A stretch of 64,000 nucleotides of DNA from Litoditis marina (lineage: Eukaryota; Nematoda; Chromadorea; Rhabditida; Rhabditidae), in contig OZ038436.1 of the NCBI GenBank assembly GCA_964036275.1, forward strand, positions 5,612,936-5,676,935. Direction: 5' to 3'. Below are positions 32,401 through 48,600 of the stretch, one piece after another; position 1 is the stretch's first letter; each line of letters starts with the position of its first letter. Under the pieces are notes generated by a model, which searched no databases, was not told the origin of the DNA, and saw only the letters and a list, made by a program, of their open reading frames with translations. The position numbers and the translations under genes are program-made.

Positions 32401-33686
32401 ATTCATTTTACACCACTCCGTCCAAATTCCGTTTAGAAGACAGATTCATTTTACACCACTTTGTCCGAATTCCGTTGAGAAGACAGATTCATTTTACACC
32501 ACTTCGTCCAAATTCCGTTGAGAAGACAGATTCATTTTACACCACTTCGTCCAAATTCCGTTTAGAAGACAGATTCATTTTACACCACTTCGTCCAAATC
32601 CCGTTTAGAAGACAGATTCATTTTACACCACTTCGTCCAAATCCCGTTTAGAAGACAGATTCATTTTACACCACTTCGTCCAAATCCCGTTTAGAAGACA
32701 GATTCATTTTACACCACTTCGTCCAAATCCCGTTTAGAAGACAGATTCATTTTACACCACTTCGTCCAAATTCCGTTAAGAAGACAGATTCATTTTACAC
32801 CACTTCGTCCAAATTCCGTTTAGAAGACAGATTCATTTTACACCACTTCGTCCAAATTCCGTTTAAAAGACAGATTCATTTTACACCACTTCGTCCAAAT
32901 TCCGTTGAGAAGACAGATTCATTTTACACCACTTCGTCCAAATCCCGTTGAGAAGACAGATTCATTTTACACCACTTCGTCCAAATTCCGTTGAGAAGAC
33001 AGATTCATTTTACACCACTTCGTCCAAATTCCGTTGAGAAGACAGATTCATTTTACACCACTTCGTCCAAATCCCGTTTAGAAGACAGATTCATTTTACA
33101 CCACTTCGTCCAAATTCCGTTGAGAAGACAGATTCATTTTACACCACTTCGTCCAAATTCCGTTGAAGAGACAGATTCATTTTACACCACTTCGTCCAAA
33201 TCCCGTTTAGAAGACAGATTCATTTTACACCACTTCGTCCAAATCCCGTTTAGAAGACAGATTCATTTTACACCACTTCGTCCGAATTCCGTTTAGAAGA
33301 CAGATTCATTTTACACCACTTCGTCCAAATTCCGTTGAGAAGACAGATTCATTTTACACCACTTCGTCCGAATTCCGTTGAGAAGACAGATTCATTTTAC
33401 ACCACTTCGTCCAAATTCCGTTTAGAAGACAGATTCATTTTACACCACTTCGTCCGAATTCCGTTTAGAAGACAGATTCATTTTACACCACTTCGTCCGA
33501 ATTCCGTTGAGAAGACAGATTCATTTTACACCACTTCGTCCAAATCCCGTTTAGAAGACAGATTCATTTTACACCACTTCGTCCGAATTCCGTTTAGAAG
33601 ACAGATTCATTTTACACCACTTCGTCCAAATTCCGTTGAGAAGACAGATTCATTTTACACAACTTCGTCCGAATTCCGTTGAGAAG
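29489..33686 (+). repeat. 43-bp satellite, in-register zone with 688-bp higher-order repeat
   Basis: Plus-oriented copies with no indels. Dominated by TTTAGAAG, TTGAGAAG, TTTAAAAG and TTAAGAAG forms. The rare TTAAGAAG form lies at 30195, 30883, 31270, 31958, 32130 and 32775, all separated by multiples of 43 (688, 387, 688, 172 and 645 bp), and it is typically followed by TTTAAAAG. CACTTTGTCCGAATTCC at 30393 recurs 688 bp later at 31081. Confidence 0.97.
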
Positions 33687-36600
33687 ACAGCATTTTACAC
33701 CACTTCGTCCAAATCCCGTTTAGAAGGACAGATTCATTTCACACCACTTCGTCCGAATTCCGTTTAGAAGACAGATTCATTTTACACCACTTCGTCCAAA
33801 TTCCGTTGAGAAGACAGATTCATTTTACACCACTTCGTCCGAATTCCGTTTAGAAGACAGATTCATTTTACACCACTTCGTCCAATTCCGTTGAGAAGAC
33901 AGATTCATTTTACACCACTTCGTCGAATTCCGTTGAGAAGACAGATTCATTTTACACCACTTCGTCCAAATCCCGTTTAGAAGACAGATTCATTTTACAC
34001 CACTTCGTCCGAATTCCGTTTAGAAGACAGATTCATTTTACACCACTTCGTCCAAATCCCGTTTAGAAGACAGATTCATTTTACACCACTTCGTCGAATT
34101 CCGTTTAGAAGACAGATTCATTTTACACCACTTCGTCCAAATTCCGTGAGAAGACAGATTCATTTTACACCACTTCGTCCGAATTCCGTTGAGAAGACAG
34201 ATTCATTTTACACCACTTCGTCCAAATTCCGTTTAGAAGACAGATTCATTTTACACCACTTCGTCCGAATTCCGTTTAGAAGACAGATTCATTTTACACC
34301 ACTTCGTCCGAATTCCGTTGAGAAGACAGATTCATTTTACACCACTTCGTCCAAATTCCGTTTAGAAGACAGATTCATTTTACACCACTTTGTCCGAATT
34401 CCGTTGAGAAGACATATTCATTTTACACCACTTCGTCCAAATCCCGTTTAGAAGACAGATTCATTTTACACCACTTCGTCCAAATTCCGTTGAGAAGACA
34501 GATTCATTTTACACCACTTCGTCCGAATTCCGTTTAGAAGACAGATTCATTTTACACCACTTCGTCCAAATTCCGTTTAGAAGACAGATTCATTTTACAC
34601 CACTTCGTCCGAATTCCGTTGAGAAGACAGATTCATTTTACACCACTTCGTCCAAATCCCGTTTAGAAGACAGATTCATTTTACACCACTTCGTCCGAAT
34701 TCCGTTTAGAAGACAGATTCATTTTACACCACTTCGTCCGAATTCCGTTTAGAAGACAGATTCATTTTACACCACTTCGTCCAAATTCCGTTGAGAAGGA
34801 CAGATTCATTTTACACCACTTCGTCCGAATTCCGTTGAGAAGACAGATTCATTTTACACCACTTCGTCCAATTCCGTTTAGAAGACAGATTCATTTTACA
34901 CCACTTCGTCCGAATTCCGTTTAGAAGACAGATTCATTTTACACCACTTCGTCCGAATTCCGTTGAGAAGACAGATTCATTTTACACCACTTCGTCCAAA
35001 TCCCGTTTAGAAGACAGATTCATTTTACACCACTTCGTCCAAATTCCGTTGAGAAGACAGATTCATTTTACACCACTTCGTCCGAATTCCGTTGAGAAGA
35101 CAGATTCATTTTACACCACTTCGTCCAATTCCGTTTAGAAGACAGATTCATTTTACACCACTTCGTCCGAATTCCGTTTAGAAGACAGATTCATTTTACA
35201 CCACTTCGTCCGAATTCCGTTGAGAAGACAGATTCATTTTTACACCACTTCGTCCAAATCCCGTTTAGAAGACAGATTCATTTTACACCACTTCGTCCGA
35301 ATTCCGTTTAGAAGACAGATTCATTTTACACCACTTCGTCCAAATTCCGTTGAGAAGACAGATTCATTTTACACCACTTCGTCCGAATTCCGTTGAGAAG
35401 ACAGATTCATTTTACACCACTTCGTCCAAATCCCGTTTAGAAGACAGATTCATTTTACACCACTTCGTCCGAATTCCGTTTAGAAGACAGATTCATTTTA
35501 CACCACTTCGTCCAAATTCCGTTGAGAAGACAGATTCATTTTACACCACTTCGTCCAAATCTCGTTTAGAAGACAGATTCATTTTACACCACTTTGTCCG
35601 AATTCCGTTGAGAAGACAGATTCATTTTACACCACTTCGTCCAAATCCCGTTTAGAAGACAGATTCATTTTACACCACTTCGTCCAATTCCGTTGAGAAG
35701 ACAGCATTCATTTTACACCACTTCGTCCGAATTCCGTTTAGAAGACAGATTCATTTTACACCACTTCGTCAAATTCCGTTTAGAAGACAGATTCATTTTA
35801 CACCACTTCGTCCGAATTCCGTTGAGAAGACAGATTCATTTTACACCACTTCGTCCAAATCCCGTTTAGAAGACAGATTCATTTTACACCACTTCGTCCG
35901 AATTCCGTTTAGAAGACAGATTCATTTTACACCACTTCGTCCAAATCCCGTTTAGAAGACAGATTCATTTTACACCACTTCGTCCGAATTCCGTTTAGAA
36001 GACAGATTCATTTTACACCACTTCGTCCAAATTCCGTTGAGAAGACAGACTCATTTTACACCACTTCGTCCGAATTCCGTTGAGAAGACAGATTCATTTT
36101 ACACCACTTCGTCCAAATTCCGTTAGAAGAAAGATTCATTTTACACCACTTCGTCCGAATTCCGTTTAGAAGACAGATTCATTTTACACCACTTCGTCCG
36201 AATTCCGTTGAGAAGACAGATTCATTTTACACCACTTCGTCCAAATCCCGTTTAGAAGACAGATTCATTTTACACCACTTCGTCCGAATTCCGTTTAGAA
36301 GACAGATTCATTTTACACCACTTCGTCCAAATTCCGTTGAGAAGACAGATTCATTTTACACCACTTCGTCCGAATTCCGTTGAGAAGACAGATTCATTTT
36401 ACACCACTTCGTCCAATCCGTTTAGAAGACAGATTCATTTTACACCACTTCGTCCGAATTCCGTTTAGAAGACAGATTCATTTTACACCACTTTGTCCAA
36501 ATTCCGTTGAGAAGACAGATTCATTTTACACCACTTCGTCCGAATTCCGTTGAGAAGACAGATTCATTTTACACCACTTCGTCCAAATCCCGTTTAGAAG

Positions 36601-39600
36601 ACAGATTCATTTTACACCACTTCGTCCAAATTCCGTTTAGAAGACAGATTCATTTTACACCACTTCGTCCGAATTCCGTTTAGAAGACAGATTCATTTTA
36701 CACCACTTCGTCCAAATTCCGTTGAGAAGACAGATTCATTTTACACCACTTCGTCCAAATTCCGTTGAGAAGACAGATTCATTTTACACCACTTCGTCCA
36801 AATTCGTTGAGAAGACAGATTCATTTTACACCACTTCGTCCAAATCTCGTTTAGAAGACAGATTCATTTTACACCACTCCGTCCGAATTCCGTTGAAGAG
36901 ACAGATTCATTTTACACCACTTCGTCCAAATTCCGTTGAGAAGACAGATTCATTTTACACCACTCCGTCCAAATTCCGTTGAAGAGGACAGATTCATTTT
37001 ACACCACTTCGTCCAAATTCCGTTGAGAAGACAGATTCATTTTACACCACTTCGTCCAAATCCCGTTTAGAAGACAGATTCATTTTACACCACTCCGTCC
37101 AAATTCCGTTGAAGAGACCAGATTCATTTTACACCACTTCGTCCAAATTCCGTTGAGAAGACAGATTCATTTTACACCACTCCGTCCAAATTCCGTTGAA
37201 GAGACAGATTCATTTTACACCACTTCGTCCAAATTCGTTGAGAAGACAGATTCATTTTACACCACTTCGTCAAATCCGTTTAGAAGACAGATTCATTTTA
37301 CACCACTCCGTCCAATTCCGTGAAGAGACAGATTCATTTTACACCACTCGTCCAAATTCCGTTGAAGAGACAGATTCATTTTACACCACTCCGTCCAAAT
37401 TCCGTTGAAGAGACAGATTCATTTTACACCACTTCGTCCAAATTCCGTTGAGAAGACAGATTCATTTTACACCACTTCGTCCAAATCCCGTTAGAAGACA
37501 GATTCATTTTACACCACTCCGTCCAAATTCCGTTGAAGAGACAGATTCATTTTACACCACTTCGTCCAATTCCGTTGAGAAGACAGATTCATTTTACACC
37601 ACTCCGTCCAAATTCCGTTGAAGAGACAGATTCATTTTACACCACTCCGTCCAATTCCGTTGAAGAGACAGATTCATTTTACACACTTCGTCCGAATTCC
37701 GTTTAGAAGACAGATTCATTTTACACCACTTCGTCCAAATTCCGTTGAGAAGACAGATTCATTTTACACCACTTCGTCCAAATCCCGTTTAGAAGACAGA
37801 TTCATTTTACACCACTCCGTCCAAATTCCGTGAAGAGACAGATTCATTTTACACCACTCCGTCCAAATTCCGTTGAAGAGACAGATTCATTTTACACCAC
37901 TCCGTCCAAATTCCCGTTGAAGAGACAGATTCATTTTACACCACTTCGTCCAAATCCGTTTAGAAGACAGATTCATTTTACACACTTCGTCAAATCCCGT
38001 TTAGAAGACAGATTCATTTTACACCACTCCGTCCAAATTCCGTTGAAGAGACAGATTCATTTACACCACTTCGTCCAAATTCCGTTGAGAAGACAGATTC
38101 ATTTTACACCACTCCGTCCAAATTCCGTTGAAGAGGACAGATTCATTTACACCACTTCGTCCAAATTCCGTTGAGAAGACAGATTCATTTTACACCACTC
38201 CGTCCAAATTCCGTTGAAGAGACAGATTCATTTTACACCACTTCGTCCGAATTCCGTTGAGAAGACAGATTCATTTTACACCACTTCGTCGAATTCCGTT
38301 TAGAAGACAGATTCATTTTACACCACTCCGTCCAAATTCCGTTGAAGAGACAGATTCATTTTACACCACTCGTCCAATTCCGTTGAAGAGACAGATTCAT
38401 TTTACACCACTTCGTCCAAATTCCGTTGAAGAGACAGATTCATTTTACACCACTTCGTCCGAATTCCGTTGAGAAGACAGATTCATTTTACACCACTCCG
38501 TCCAAATTCCGTTGAAGAGACAGATTCATTTACACCACTCCGTCCAATTCCGTTGAAGAGACAGATCATTTACACCACTTCGTCCAAATTCCGTTGAGAG
38601 ACAGATTCATTTTACAACACTTCGTCCAAATTCCGTTGAGAAGACAGATTCATTTTACACCACTCCGTCCAAATTCCGTTGAAGAGACAGATTCATTTTA
38701 CACCACTTCGTCCAAATTCCGTATAGAGACAGATTCATTTTACACCACTTCATCCGAATTCCGTTTAGAAGACAGATTCATTTTACACCACTTCGTCAAA
38801 TCCCGTTTAGAAGACAGATTCATTTTACACCACTTCGTCGAAATCCCGTTTAGAAGACAGATTCATTTTACACCACTTCGTCCAAATTCCGTTGAGAAGA
38901 CAGATTTATTTTACATCACTTCGTCCAAATTCCGTTAAAAGACAGATTCATTTTACACCACTTCGTCCAAATTCCGTTTAGAAGACAGATTCATTTTACA
39001 CCACTTCGTCCAAATCCCGTTTAGAAGACAGATTCATTTACACCACTTCGTCCAAATTCCGTTTAGAAGACATATTCATTTTACACCACTTCGTCCAAAT
39101 TCCGTTTAGAAGACAGATTCATTTTACACCACTTCGTCCGAATTCCGTTGAGAAGACAGATTCATTTTACACCACTTCGTCCAAATCCGTTAGAAGACAG
39201 ATTCATTTTACACCACTTCGTCCGAAGATCCGTTGAGAAGACAGATTCATTTTACACCACTTCGTCCAAATCCCGTTTAGAAGACAGATTCATTTTACAC
39301 CACTTCGTCCGAATTCCGTTTAGAAGACAGATTCATTTTACACCACTTCGTCCAAATTCCGTTGAGAAGACAGATTCATTTTACACCACTTCGTCCGAAT
39401 TCCGTTGAGAAGACAGATTCATTTTACACCACTTCGTCCAAATTCCGTTAGAAGACAGATTCATTTTACACCACTTCGTCCGAATTCCGTTTAGAAGACA
39501 GATTCATTTTACACCACTTCGTCCGAATTCCGTTGAGAAGACAGATTCATTTTACACCACTTCGTCAAATCCCGTTTAGAAGACAGATTCATTTTACACC

Positions 39601-42600
39601 ACTTCGTCCGAATTCCGTTTAGAAGACAGATTCATTTTACACCACTTCGTCCAAATTCCGTTGAGAAGACAGATTCATTTTACACCATTCGTCCGAATTC
39701 CGTTTAGAAGACAGATTCATTTTACACCACTTCGTCCAAATCCCGTTTAGAAGACAGATTCATTTTACACCACTTCGTCCGAATTCCGTTTAGAAGACAG
39801 ATTCATTTTACACCACTTCGTCCAAATTCCGTTGAGAAGACAGATTCATTTTACACCACTTCGTCCGAATTCCGTTGAGAAGACAGATTCATTTTACACC
39901 ACTTCGTCCAATTCCCGTTTAGAAGACAGATTCATTTTACACCACTTCGTCCAATTCGTTAGAAGACAGATTCATTTTACACCACTTCGTCCGAATTCCG
40001 TTAGAAGACAGATTCATTTTACACCACTTCGTCCAAATTCCGTTGAGAAGACAGATTCATTTTACACACTTCGTCCAAATTCCGTTGAGAAGACAGATTC
40101 ATTTTACACCACTTCGTCCAAATTCCGTTGAGAAGACAGATTCATTTTACACCACTTCGTCCAAATCCCGTTTAGAAGACAGATTCATTTTACACCACTC
40201 GTCCAAATTCCGTTGAAGAGACAGATTCATTTTACACCACTTCGTCCAAATTCCGTTGAGAAGACAGATTCATTTTACACCACTCGTCCAAATTCCGTTG
40301 AGAGACAGATTCATTTTACACCACTTCGTCCAAATTCCGTTGAGAGACAGATTCATTTTACACCACTTCGTCCGAATTCCGTTGAGAAGACAGATTCATT
40401 TTACACCACTTCGTCCAAATCCGTTGAGAAGACAGATTCATTTTACACCACTTCGTCCAAATTCCGTTTAGAAGACAGATTCATTTTACACCACTTCGTC
40501 CAAATTCCGTTTAGAAGACAGATTCATTTTACACCACTTCGTCCAAATTCCGTTGAGAAGACAGATTCATTTTACACCACTTCGTCCAATTCCGTTGAGA
40601 GACAGATTCATTTACACCACTTCGTCCAAATTCCGTTTAGAGACAGATTCATTTTACACCACTTCGTCCAAATTCCGTTAGAAGACAGATTCATTTTACA
40701 CACTTCGTCCAAATTCCGTTGAGAAGACAGATTCATTTTACACCACTTCGTCCAATTCCGTTGAGAAGACAGATTCATTTTACACCACTTCGTCCAAATT
40801 CCGTTTAGAAGACAGATTCATTTACACCACTTCGTCCAAATTCCGTTTAGAGACAGATTCATTTTACACCACTTCGTCCAAATTCCGTTTAGAAGACAGA
40901 TTCATTTTACACCACTTCGTCAAATTCCGTTGAGAAGACAGATTCATTTTACACCACTTCGTCCAAATTCCGTTGAGAAGACAGATTCATTTTACACCAC
41001 TTCGTCCAAATTCCGTTGAGAAGACAGATTCATTTTACACCACTTCCGTCCAAATCACCGTTAGAAGACAGATTCATTTTACACCACTCCGTCCAAATTC
41101 CGTTGAAGACAGATTCATTTTACACCACTTCGTCCAAATTCCGTTGAGAAGACAGATTCATTTACACCACTCCGTCCAAATTCCGTTGAAGAGACAGATT
41201 CATTTTACACCACTTCGTCCAATTCCGTTGAGAGACAGATTCATTTACACCACTTCGTCCAAATCCGTTTAGAAGACAGATTCATTTTACACCACTTCGT
41301 CCAAATTCCGTTTAGAAGACAGATTCATTTTACACCACTTCGTCCAAATTCGTTGAGAAGACAGATTCATTTTACACCACTTCCGTCCAATTCCGTTGAA
41401 GAAGACAGATTCATTTTACACCACTTCGTCCAAATTCCGTTTAGAAGACAGATTCATTTACACCACTTCGTCCAATTCCGTTTAGAAGACAGATTCATTT
41501 TACACCACTCGTCCGAATTCCGTTGAAGAGACAGATTCATTTTACACCACTCCGTCCAAATCCGTTGAAGAGACAGATTCATTTTACACCACTCCGTCCG
41601 AATTCCGTTGAAGAAGACAGATTCATTTTACACCACTTCGTCCAAATTCCGTTGAGAAGACAGATTCATTTTACACCCTTCGTCCAAATCCGTTTAGAAG
41701 ACAGATTCATTTTACACCACTCCGTCCAATTCCGTTGAAGAGACAGATTCATTTTACACCACTCGTCAACTCCGTAGAAGACAGATTCATTTTACACCAC
41801 TCCGTCCAAATTCCGTTGAAGAGACAGATTCATTTTACACCACTTCGTCCAAATTCCGTTGAAGAGACAGATTCATTTTACACCACTTCGTCCGAAATCC
41901 GTTTAGAAGACAGATTCATTTTACACCACTTCGTCCAAATTCGTTGAGAAGACAGAATCATTTTACACCACTTCGTCCAAATTCGTTTAAAGACAGATTC
42001 ATTTTACACCACTTCGTCAATTCCGTTGAGAAGACAGATTCATTTTACACCACTTCGTCCGAATTCCGTTTAGAAGACAGATTCATTTTACACCACTTCG
42101 TCCGAATTCCGTTGAGAAGACAGATTCATTTTACACCACTTCGTCCAAATCCGTTTAGAAGACAGATTCATTTTACACCACTTCGTCCGAATTCCGTTTA
42201 GAAGACAGATTCATTTTACACCACTTCGTCCGAATTCCGTTGAGAAGACAGATTCATTTTACACCACTTCGTCCAAATCCGTTTAGAAGACAGATTCATT
42301 TTACACCACTTCGTCCGAATTCCGTTTAGAAGACAGATTCATTTTACACCACTTCGTCCAAATCCGTTGAGAAGACAGATTCATTTTACACCACTTCGTC
42401 GAATTCCGTTTAGAAGACAGATTCATTTTACACCACTTCGTCCAAATCCCGTTTAGAAGACAGATTCATTTTACACCACTTCGTCCGAATTCCGTTTAGA
42501 AGACAGATTCATTTTACACCACTTCGTCCAAATTCCGTTGAGAAGACAGATTCATTTTACACCACTTCGTCCGAATTCCGTTAGAAGACAGATTCATTTA

Positions 42601-45600
42601 CACACTTCGTCAATTCCGTTGAGAAGACAGATTCATTTTACACACTTCGTCCAATTCCGTTTAGAAGACAGATTCATTTTACACCACTTCGTCCGAATTC
42701 CGTTTAGAAGACAGATTCATTTTACACCACTTCGTCCAAATTCCGTTGAGAAGACAGATTCATTTTACACCACTTCGTCCGAATTCCGTTGAGAAGACAG
42801 ATTCATTTTACACCACTTCGTCCGAAATCCCGTTTAGAAGACAGATTCATTTTACACCACTTCGTCCAAATTCCGTTGAGAAGACAGATTCATTTTACAC
42901 CACTTCGTCCGAATTCCGTTTAGAAGACAGATTCATTTTACACCACTTCGTCCAAATTCCGTTTAGAAGACAGATTCATTTTACACCACTTCGTCCGAAT
43001 TCCGTTGAGAAGACAGATTCATTTTACACCACTTCGTCCAAATCCCGTTTAGAAGACAGATTCATTTTACACCACTTCGTCCGAATTCCGTTTAGAAGAC
43101 AGATTCATTTTACACCACTTCGTCCAAATCCCGTTTAGAAGACAGATTCATTTTACACCACTTCGTCCGAATTCCGTTTAGAAGACAGATTCATTTTACA
43201 CCACTTCGTCCAAATTCCGTTGAGAAGACAGATTATTTTACACCACTTCGTCCGAATTCCGTTGAGAAGACAGATTCATTTTACACCACTTCGTCAAATT
43301 CCGTTAGAAGACAGATTCATTTTACACCACTCCGTCCGAATTCCGTTGAGAAGACAGATTCATTTTACACCACTTCGTCCGAATTCCGTTGAGAAGACAG
43401 ATTCATTTTACACCACTTCGTCCAAATCCCGTTTAGAAGACAGATTCATTTTACACCACTTCGTCCGAATTCCGTTAGAAGACAGATTCATTTTACACCA
43501 CTTCGTCCAAATTCCGTTGAGAAGACAGATTCATTTTACACCACTTCGTCCGAATTCCGTTGAGAAGACAGATTCATTTTACACCACTTCGTCCAAATCC
43601 CGTTAGAAGACAGATTCATTTTACACCACTTCGTCCGAATTCCGTTAGAAGACAGATTCATTTTACACCACTTGTCCAAATTCCGTTGAAAGACAGAATT
43701 CATTTTACACCACTTCGTCCGAATTCCGTTGAGAAGACAGATTCATTTTACACCACTTCGTCCAAATCCGTTAGAAGACAGATTCATTTTACACCACTTC
43801 GTCCAAATTCCGTTTAGAAGACAGATTCATTTTACACCACTCGTCCGAATTCCGTTTAGAAGACAGATTCATTTTACACCACTTCGTCAAATTCCGTGAG
43901 AAGACAGATTCATTTTACACCACTTCGTCCAAATTCCGTTGAGAAGACAGATTCATTTTACACCACTTCGTCCAAATTCCGTTGAGAAGACAGATTCATT
44001 TTACACCACTTCGTCCAAATCTCGTTAGAAGACAGATTCATTTTACACCACTCCGTCCAAATTCCGTTGAAGAGACAGATTCATTTTACACCACTTCGTC
44101 CAAATTCCGTTGAGAAGACAGATTCATTTTACACCACTCCGTCCAAATTCCGTTGAAGAGACAGATTCATTTTACACCACTTCGTCCAAATTCCGTTGAG
44201 AAGACAGATTCATTTTACACCACTTCGTCCAAATCCCGTTTAGAAGACAGATTCATTTTACACCACTCCGTCCAAATTCCGTTGAAGAGACAGATTCATT
44301 TTACACCACTTCGTCCAAATTCCGTTGAGAAGACAGATTCATTTTACACCACTCCGTCCAAATTCCGTTGAAGAGACAGATTCATTTTACACACTTCGTC
44401 CAATTCCGTTGAGAAGACAGATTCATTTTACACCACTTCGTCCAATCCCGTTTAGAAGACAGATTCATTTTACACCACTCGTCCAAATTCCGTTTAGAGA
44501 CAGATTCATTTTACACCACTCCGTCCGAATTCCGTTTAGAAGACAGATTCATTTTACACCACTCCGTCCAAATTCCGTTGAAGAGACAGATTCATTTTAC
44601 ACCACTTCGTCCAAATCCGTTGAGAAGACAGATTCATTTTACACCACTTCGTCCAAATCCCGTTTAGAAGACAGATTCATTTTACACCACTCCGTCCAAA
44701 TTCCGTTGAAGAGACAGATTCATTTTACACCACTTCGTCCAAATTCCGTTGAGAAGACAGATTCATTTACACCACTCCGTCCAAATTCCGTTGAAGAGAC
44801 AGATTCATTTTACACCACTTCGTCCAAATTCCGTTGAAGAGACAGATTCATTTTACACCACTTCGTCGAAATCCCGTTTAGAAGACAGATTATTTTACAC
44901 CACTTCGTCCGAATTCCGTTTAGAAGACAGATTCATTTTACACCACTTCGTCCAAATTCCGTTGAGAAGACAGATTCATTTTACACCACTTCGTCCAAAT
45001 CCCGTTTAGAAGACAGATTCATTTTACACCACTCCGTCCAAATTCCGTTGAGAAGACAGATTCATTTTACACCACTTCGTCCAAATCCCGTTTAGAAGAC
45101 AGATTCATTTTACACCACTTCGTCCAAATTCCGTTTAGAAGACAGATCATTTTACACCACTTCGTCCGAATTCCGTTGAGAAGACAGATTCATTTTACAC
45201 CACTTCGTCCGAATTCCGTTGAGAAGACAGATTCATTTTACACCACTTCGTCCAAATCCGTTTAGAGACAGATTCATTTTACACCACTTCGTCCGAATCC
45301 GTTAGAAGACAGATTCATTTTACACCACTTCGTCCAAATTCCGTTGAGAGACAGATTCATTTTACACCACTTCGTCCGAATTCCGTTGAGAAGACAGATT
45401 CATTTTACACCACTTCGTCCAAATCCCGTTTAGAAGACAGATTCATTTTACACCACTTCGTCGAATTCCGTTGAGAAGACAGATTCATTTTACACCACTT
45501 CGTCCAAATTCCGTTGAGAAGACAGATTCATTTTACACCACTTCGTCCGAATTCCGTTGAGAGACAGATTCATTTTACACCACTTCGTCAAATCCCGTTA

Positions 45601-48600
45601 GAAGACAGATTCATTTTACACCACTTCGTCCAAATTCCGTTTAGAAGACAGATTCATTTTACACCACTTCGTCCGAATTCCGTTTAGAAGACAGATTCAT
45701 TTTACACCACTTCGTCCAAATTCCGTTGAGAAGACAGATTCATTTTACACCACTTCGTCCAAATTCCGTTGAGAAGACAGATTCATTTTACACCACTTCG
45801 TCCAAATTCCGTTGAGAAGACAGATTCATTTTACACCACTTCGTCAAATCCCGTTTTAGAAGACAGATTCATTTTACACCACTCCGTCCAAATTCCGTTG
45901 AAGAGACAGATTCATTTTACACCACTTCGTCCAAATTCCGTTGAGAAGACAGATTCATTTTACACCACTCCGTCCAAATTCCGTTGAAGAGACAGATTCA
46001 TTTTACACCACTTCGTCCAAATTCCGTTGAGAAGACAGATTCATTTTACACCACTTCGTCCAAATCCCGTTTAGAAGACAGATTCATTTTACACCACTCC
46101 GTCCAAATTCCGTTGAGAGACAGATTCATTTTACACCACTTCGTCCAAATTCCGTTGAGAAGACAGATTCATTTTACACCACTCCGTCCAAATTCCGTTG
46201 AAGAGACAGATTCATTTTACACCACTTCGTCCAAATTCCGTTGAGAAGACAGATTCATTTTACACCACTTCGTCCAAATCCCGTTTAGAAGACAGATTCA
46301 TTTTACACCACTCCGTCCAAATCCGTTGAAGAGACAGATTCATTTTACACCACTCCGTCCAAATTCCGTTGAAGAGACAGATTCATTTTACACCACTCGT
46401 CCAAATTCCGTTGAAGAGACAGATTCATTTTACACCACTTCGTCAAATTCCGTTGAGAAGACAGATTCATTTTACACCACTTCGTCCAAATCCCGTTTAG
46501 AAGACAGATTCATTTTACACCACTCCGTCCAAATTCCGTTGAAGAGACAGATTCATTTTACGCCACTTCGTCCAAACTCCGTTGAGAAGACAGATTCATT
46601 TTACACCACTCCGTCCAAATTCCGTTGAAGAGACAGATTCATTTTACACCACTTCGTCCAAATTCCGTTGAAGAGACAGATTCATTTTACACCACTTCGT
46701 CCAAATCCCGTTAGAAGACAGATTCATTTTACACCACTTCGTCCAAATTCCGTTGAGAAGACAGATTCATTTTACACCACTTCGTCCAAATTCCGTTTAA
46801 AAGACAGATTCATTTTACACCACTTCGTCCAAATTCCGTTTAGAAGACAGATTCATTTTACACCACTTCGTCAAATTCCGTTTAGAAGACAGATTCATTT
46901 TACACCACTTCGTCCAAATTCCGTTGAGAAGACAGATTCATTTTACACCACTTCGTCCAAATTCCGTTTAGAAGACAGATTCATTTACACCACTTCGTCC
47001 AAATTCCGTTTAAAAGACAGATTCATTTTACACCACTTCGTCCAAATTCCGTTGAGGAGACAGATTCATTTTACACCACTTCGTCCAAATCCCGTTTAGA
47101 AGACAGATTCATTTTACACCACTTCGTCCAAATTCCGTTTAAAAGACAGATTCATTTTACACCACTTCGTCCAAACTCCGTTGAGAAGACAGATTCATTT
47201 TACACCACTCCGTCCAAATTCCGTTGAAGAGACAGATTCATTTTACACCACTTCGTCCAAATTCCGTTGAAGAGACAGATTCATTTTACACCACTTCGTC
47301 CAAATCCGTTTAGAAGACAGATTCATTTTACACCACTTCGTCCAAATTCCGTTGAGAAGACAGATTCATTTTACACCACTTCGTCCAAATTCCGTTTAAA
47401 AGACAGATTCATTTTACACCACTTCGTCCAAATTCCCGTTAGAAGACAGATTCATTTTACACCACTTCGTCCAAATTCCGTTTAGAAGACAGATTCATTT
47501 TACACCACTTCGTCCAAATTCCGTTGAGAAGACAGATTCATTTTACACCACTTCGTCCAAATTCCGTTAGAAGACAGATTCATTTTACACCACTTCGTCC
47601 GAATTCCGTTTAGAAGACAGATTCATTTACACCACTTCGTCCGAATTCCGTTGAGAAGACAGATTCATTTTACACCACTTCGTCCAAATCCCGTTAGAAG
47701 ACAGATTCATTTTACACCACTTCGTCCGAATTCCGTTTAGAAGACAGATTCATTTTACACCACTTCGTCCAAATTCCGTTGAGAAGACAGATTCATTTTA
47801 CACCACTTCGTCCGAATTCCGTTGAGAAGACAGATTCATTTTACACCACTTCGTCCAAATCCCGTTTAGAAGACAGATTCATTTTACACCACTTCGTCCG
47901 AATTCCGTTTAGAAGACAGATTCATTTTACACCACTTCGTCCAAATTCCGTTGAGAAGACAGATTCATTTTACACCACTTCGTCCGAATTCCGTTGAGAA
48001 GACAGATTCATTTTACACCACTTCGTCCAAATCCCGTTTAGAAGACAGATTCATTTTACACCACTTCGTCCAAATCCGTTTAGAAGACAGATTCATTTTA
48101 CACCACTTCGTCCGAATTCCGTTTAGAAGACAGATTCATTTTACACCACTTCGTCCAAATTCCGTTGAGAAGACAGATTCATTTTACACCACTTCGTCCA
48201 AATTCCGTTGAGAAGACAGATTCATTTTACACCACTTCGTCCAAATTCCGTTGAGAAGACAGATTCATTTTACGCCACTTCGTCCAAATCCCGTTCAGAA
48301 GACAGATTCATTTTACACCACTCCGTCCAAATTCCGTTGAAGAGACAGATTCATTTTACACCACTTCGTCAAATTCCGTTGAGAAGACAGATTCATTTTA
48401 CACCACTCCGTCCAAATTCGTTGAAGAGACAGAATTCATTTTACACCACTTCGTCCAAATTCCGTTGAGAAGACAGATTCATTTTACACCACTTCGTCCA
48501 AATCCCGTTTAGAAGACAGATTCATTTTACACCACTCCGTCCAAATCCGTTGAAGAGACAGATTCATTTTACACCACTTCGTCCAAATTCCGTTGAGAGA

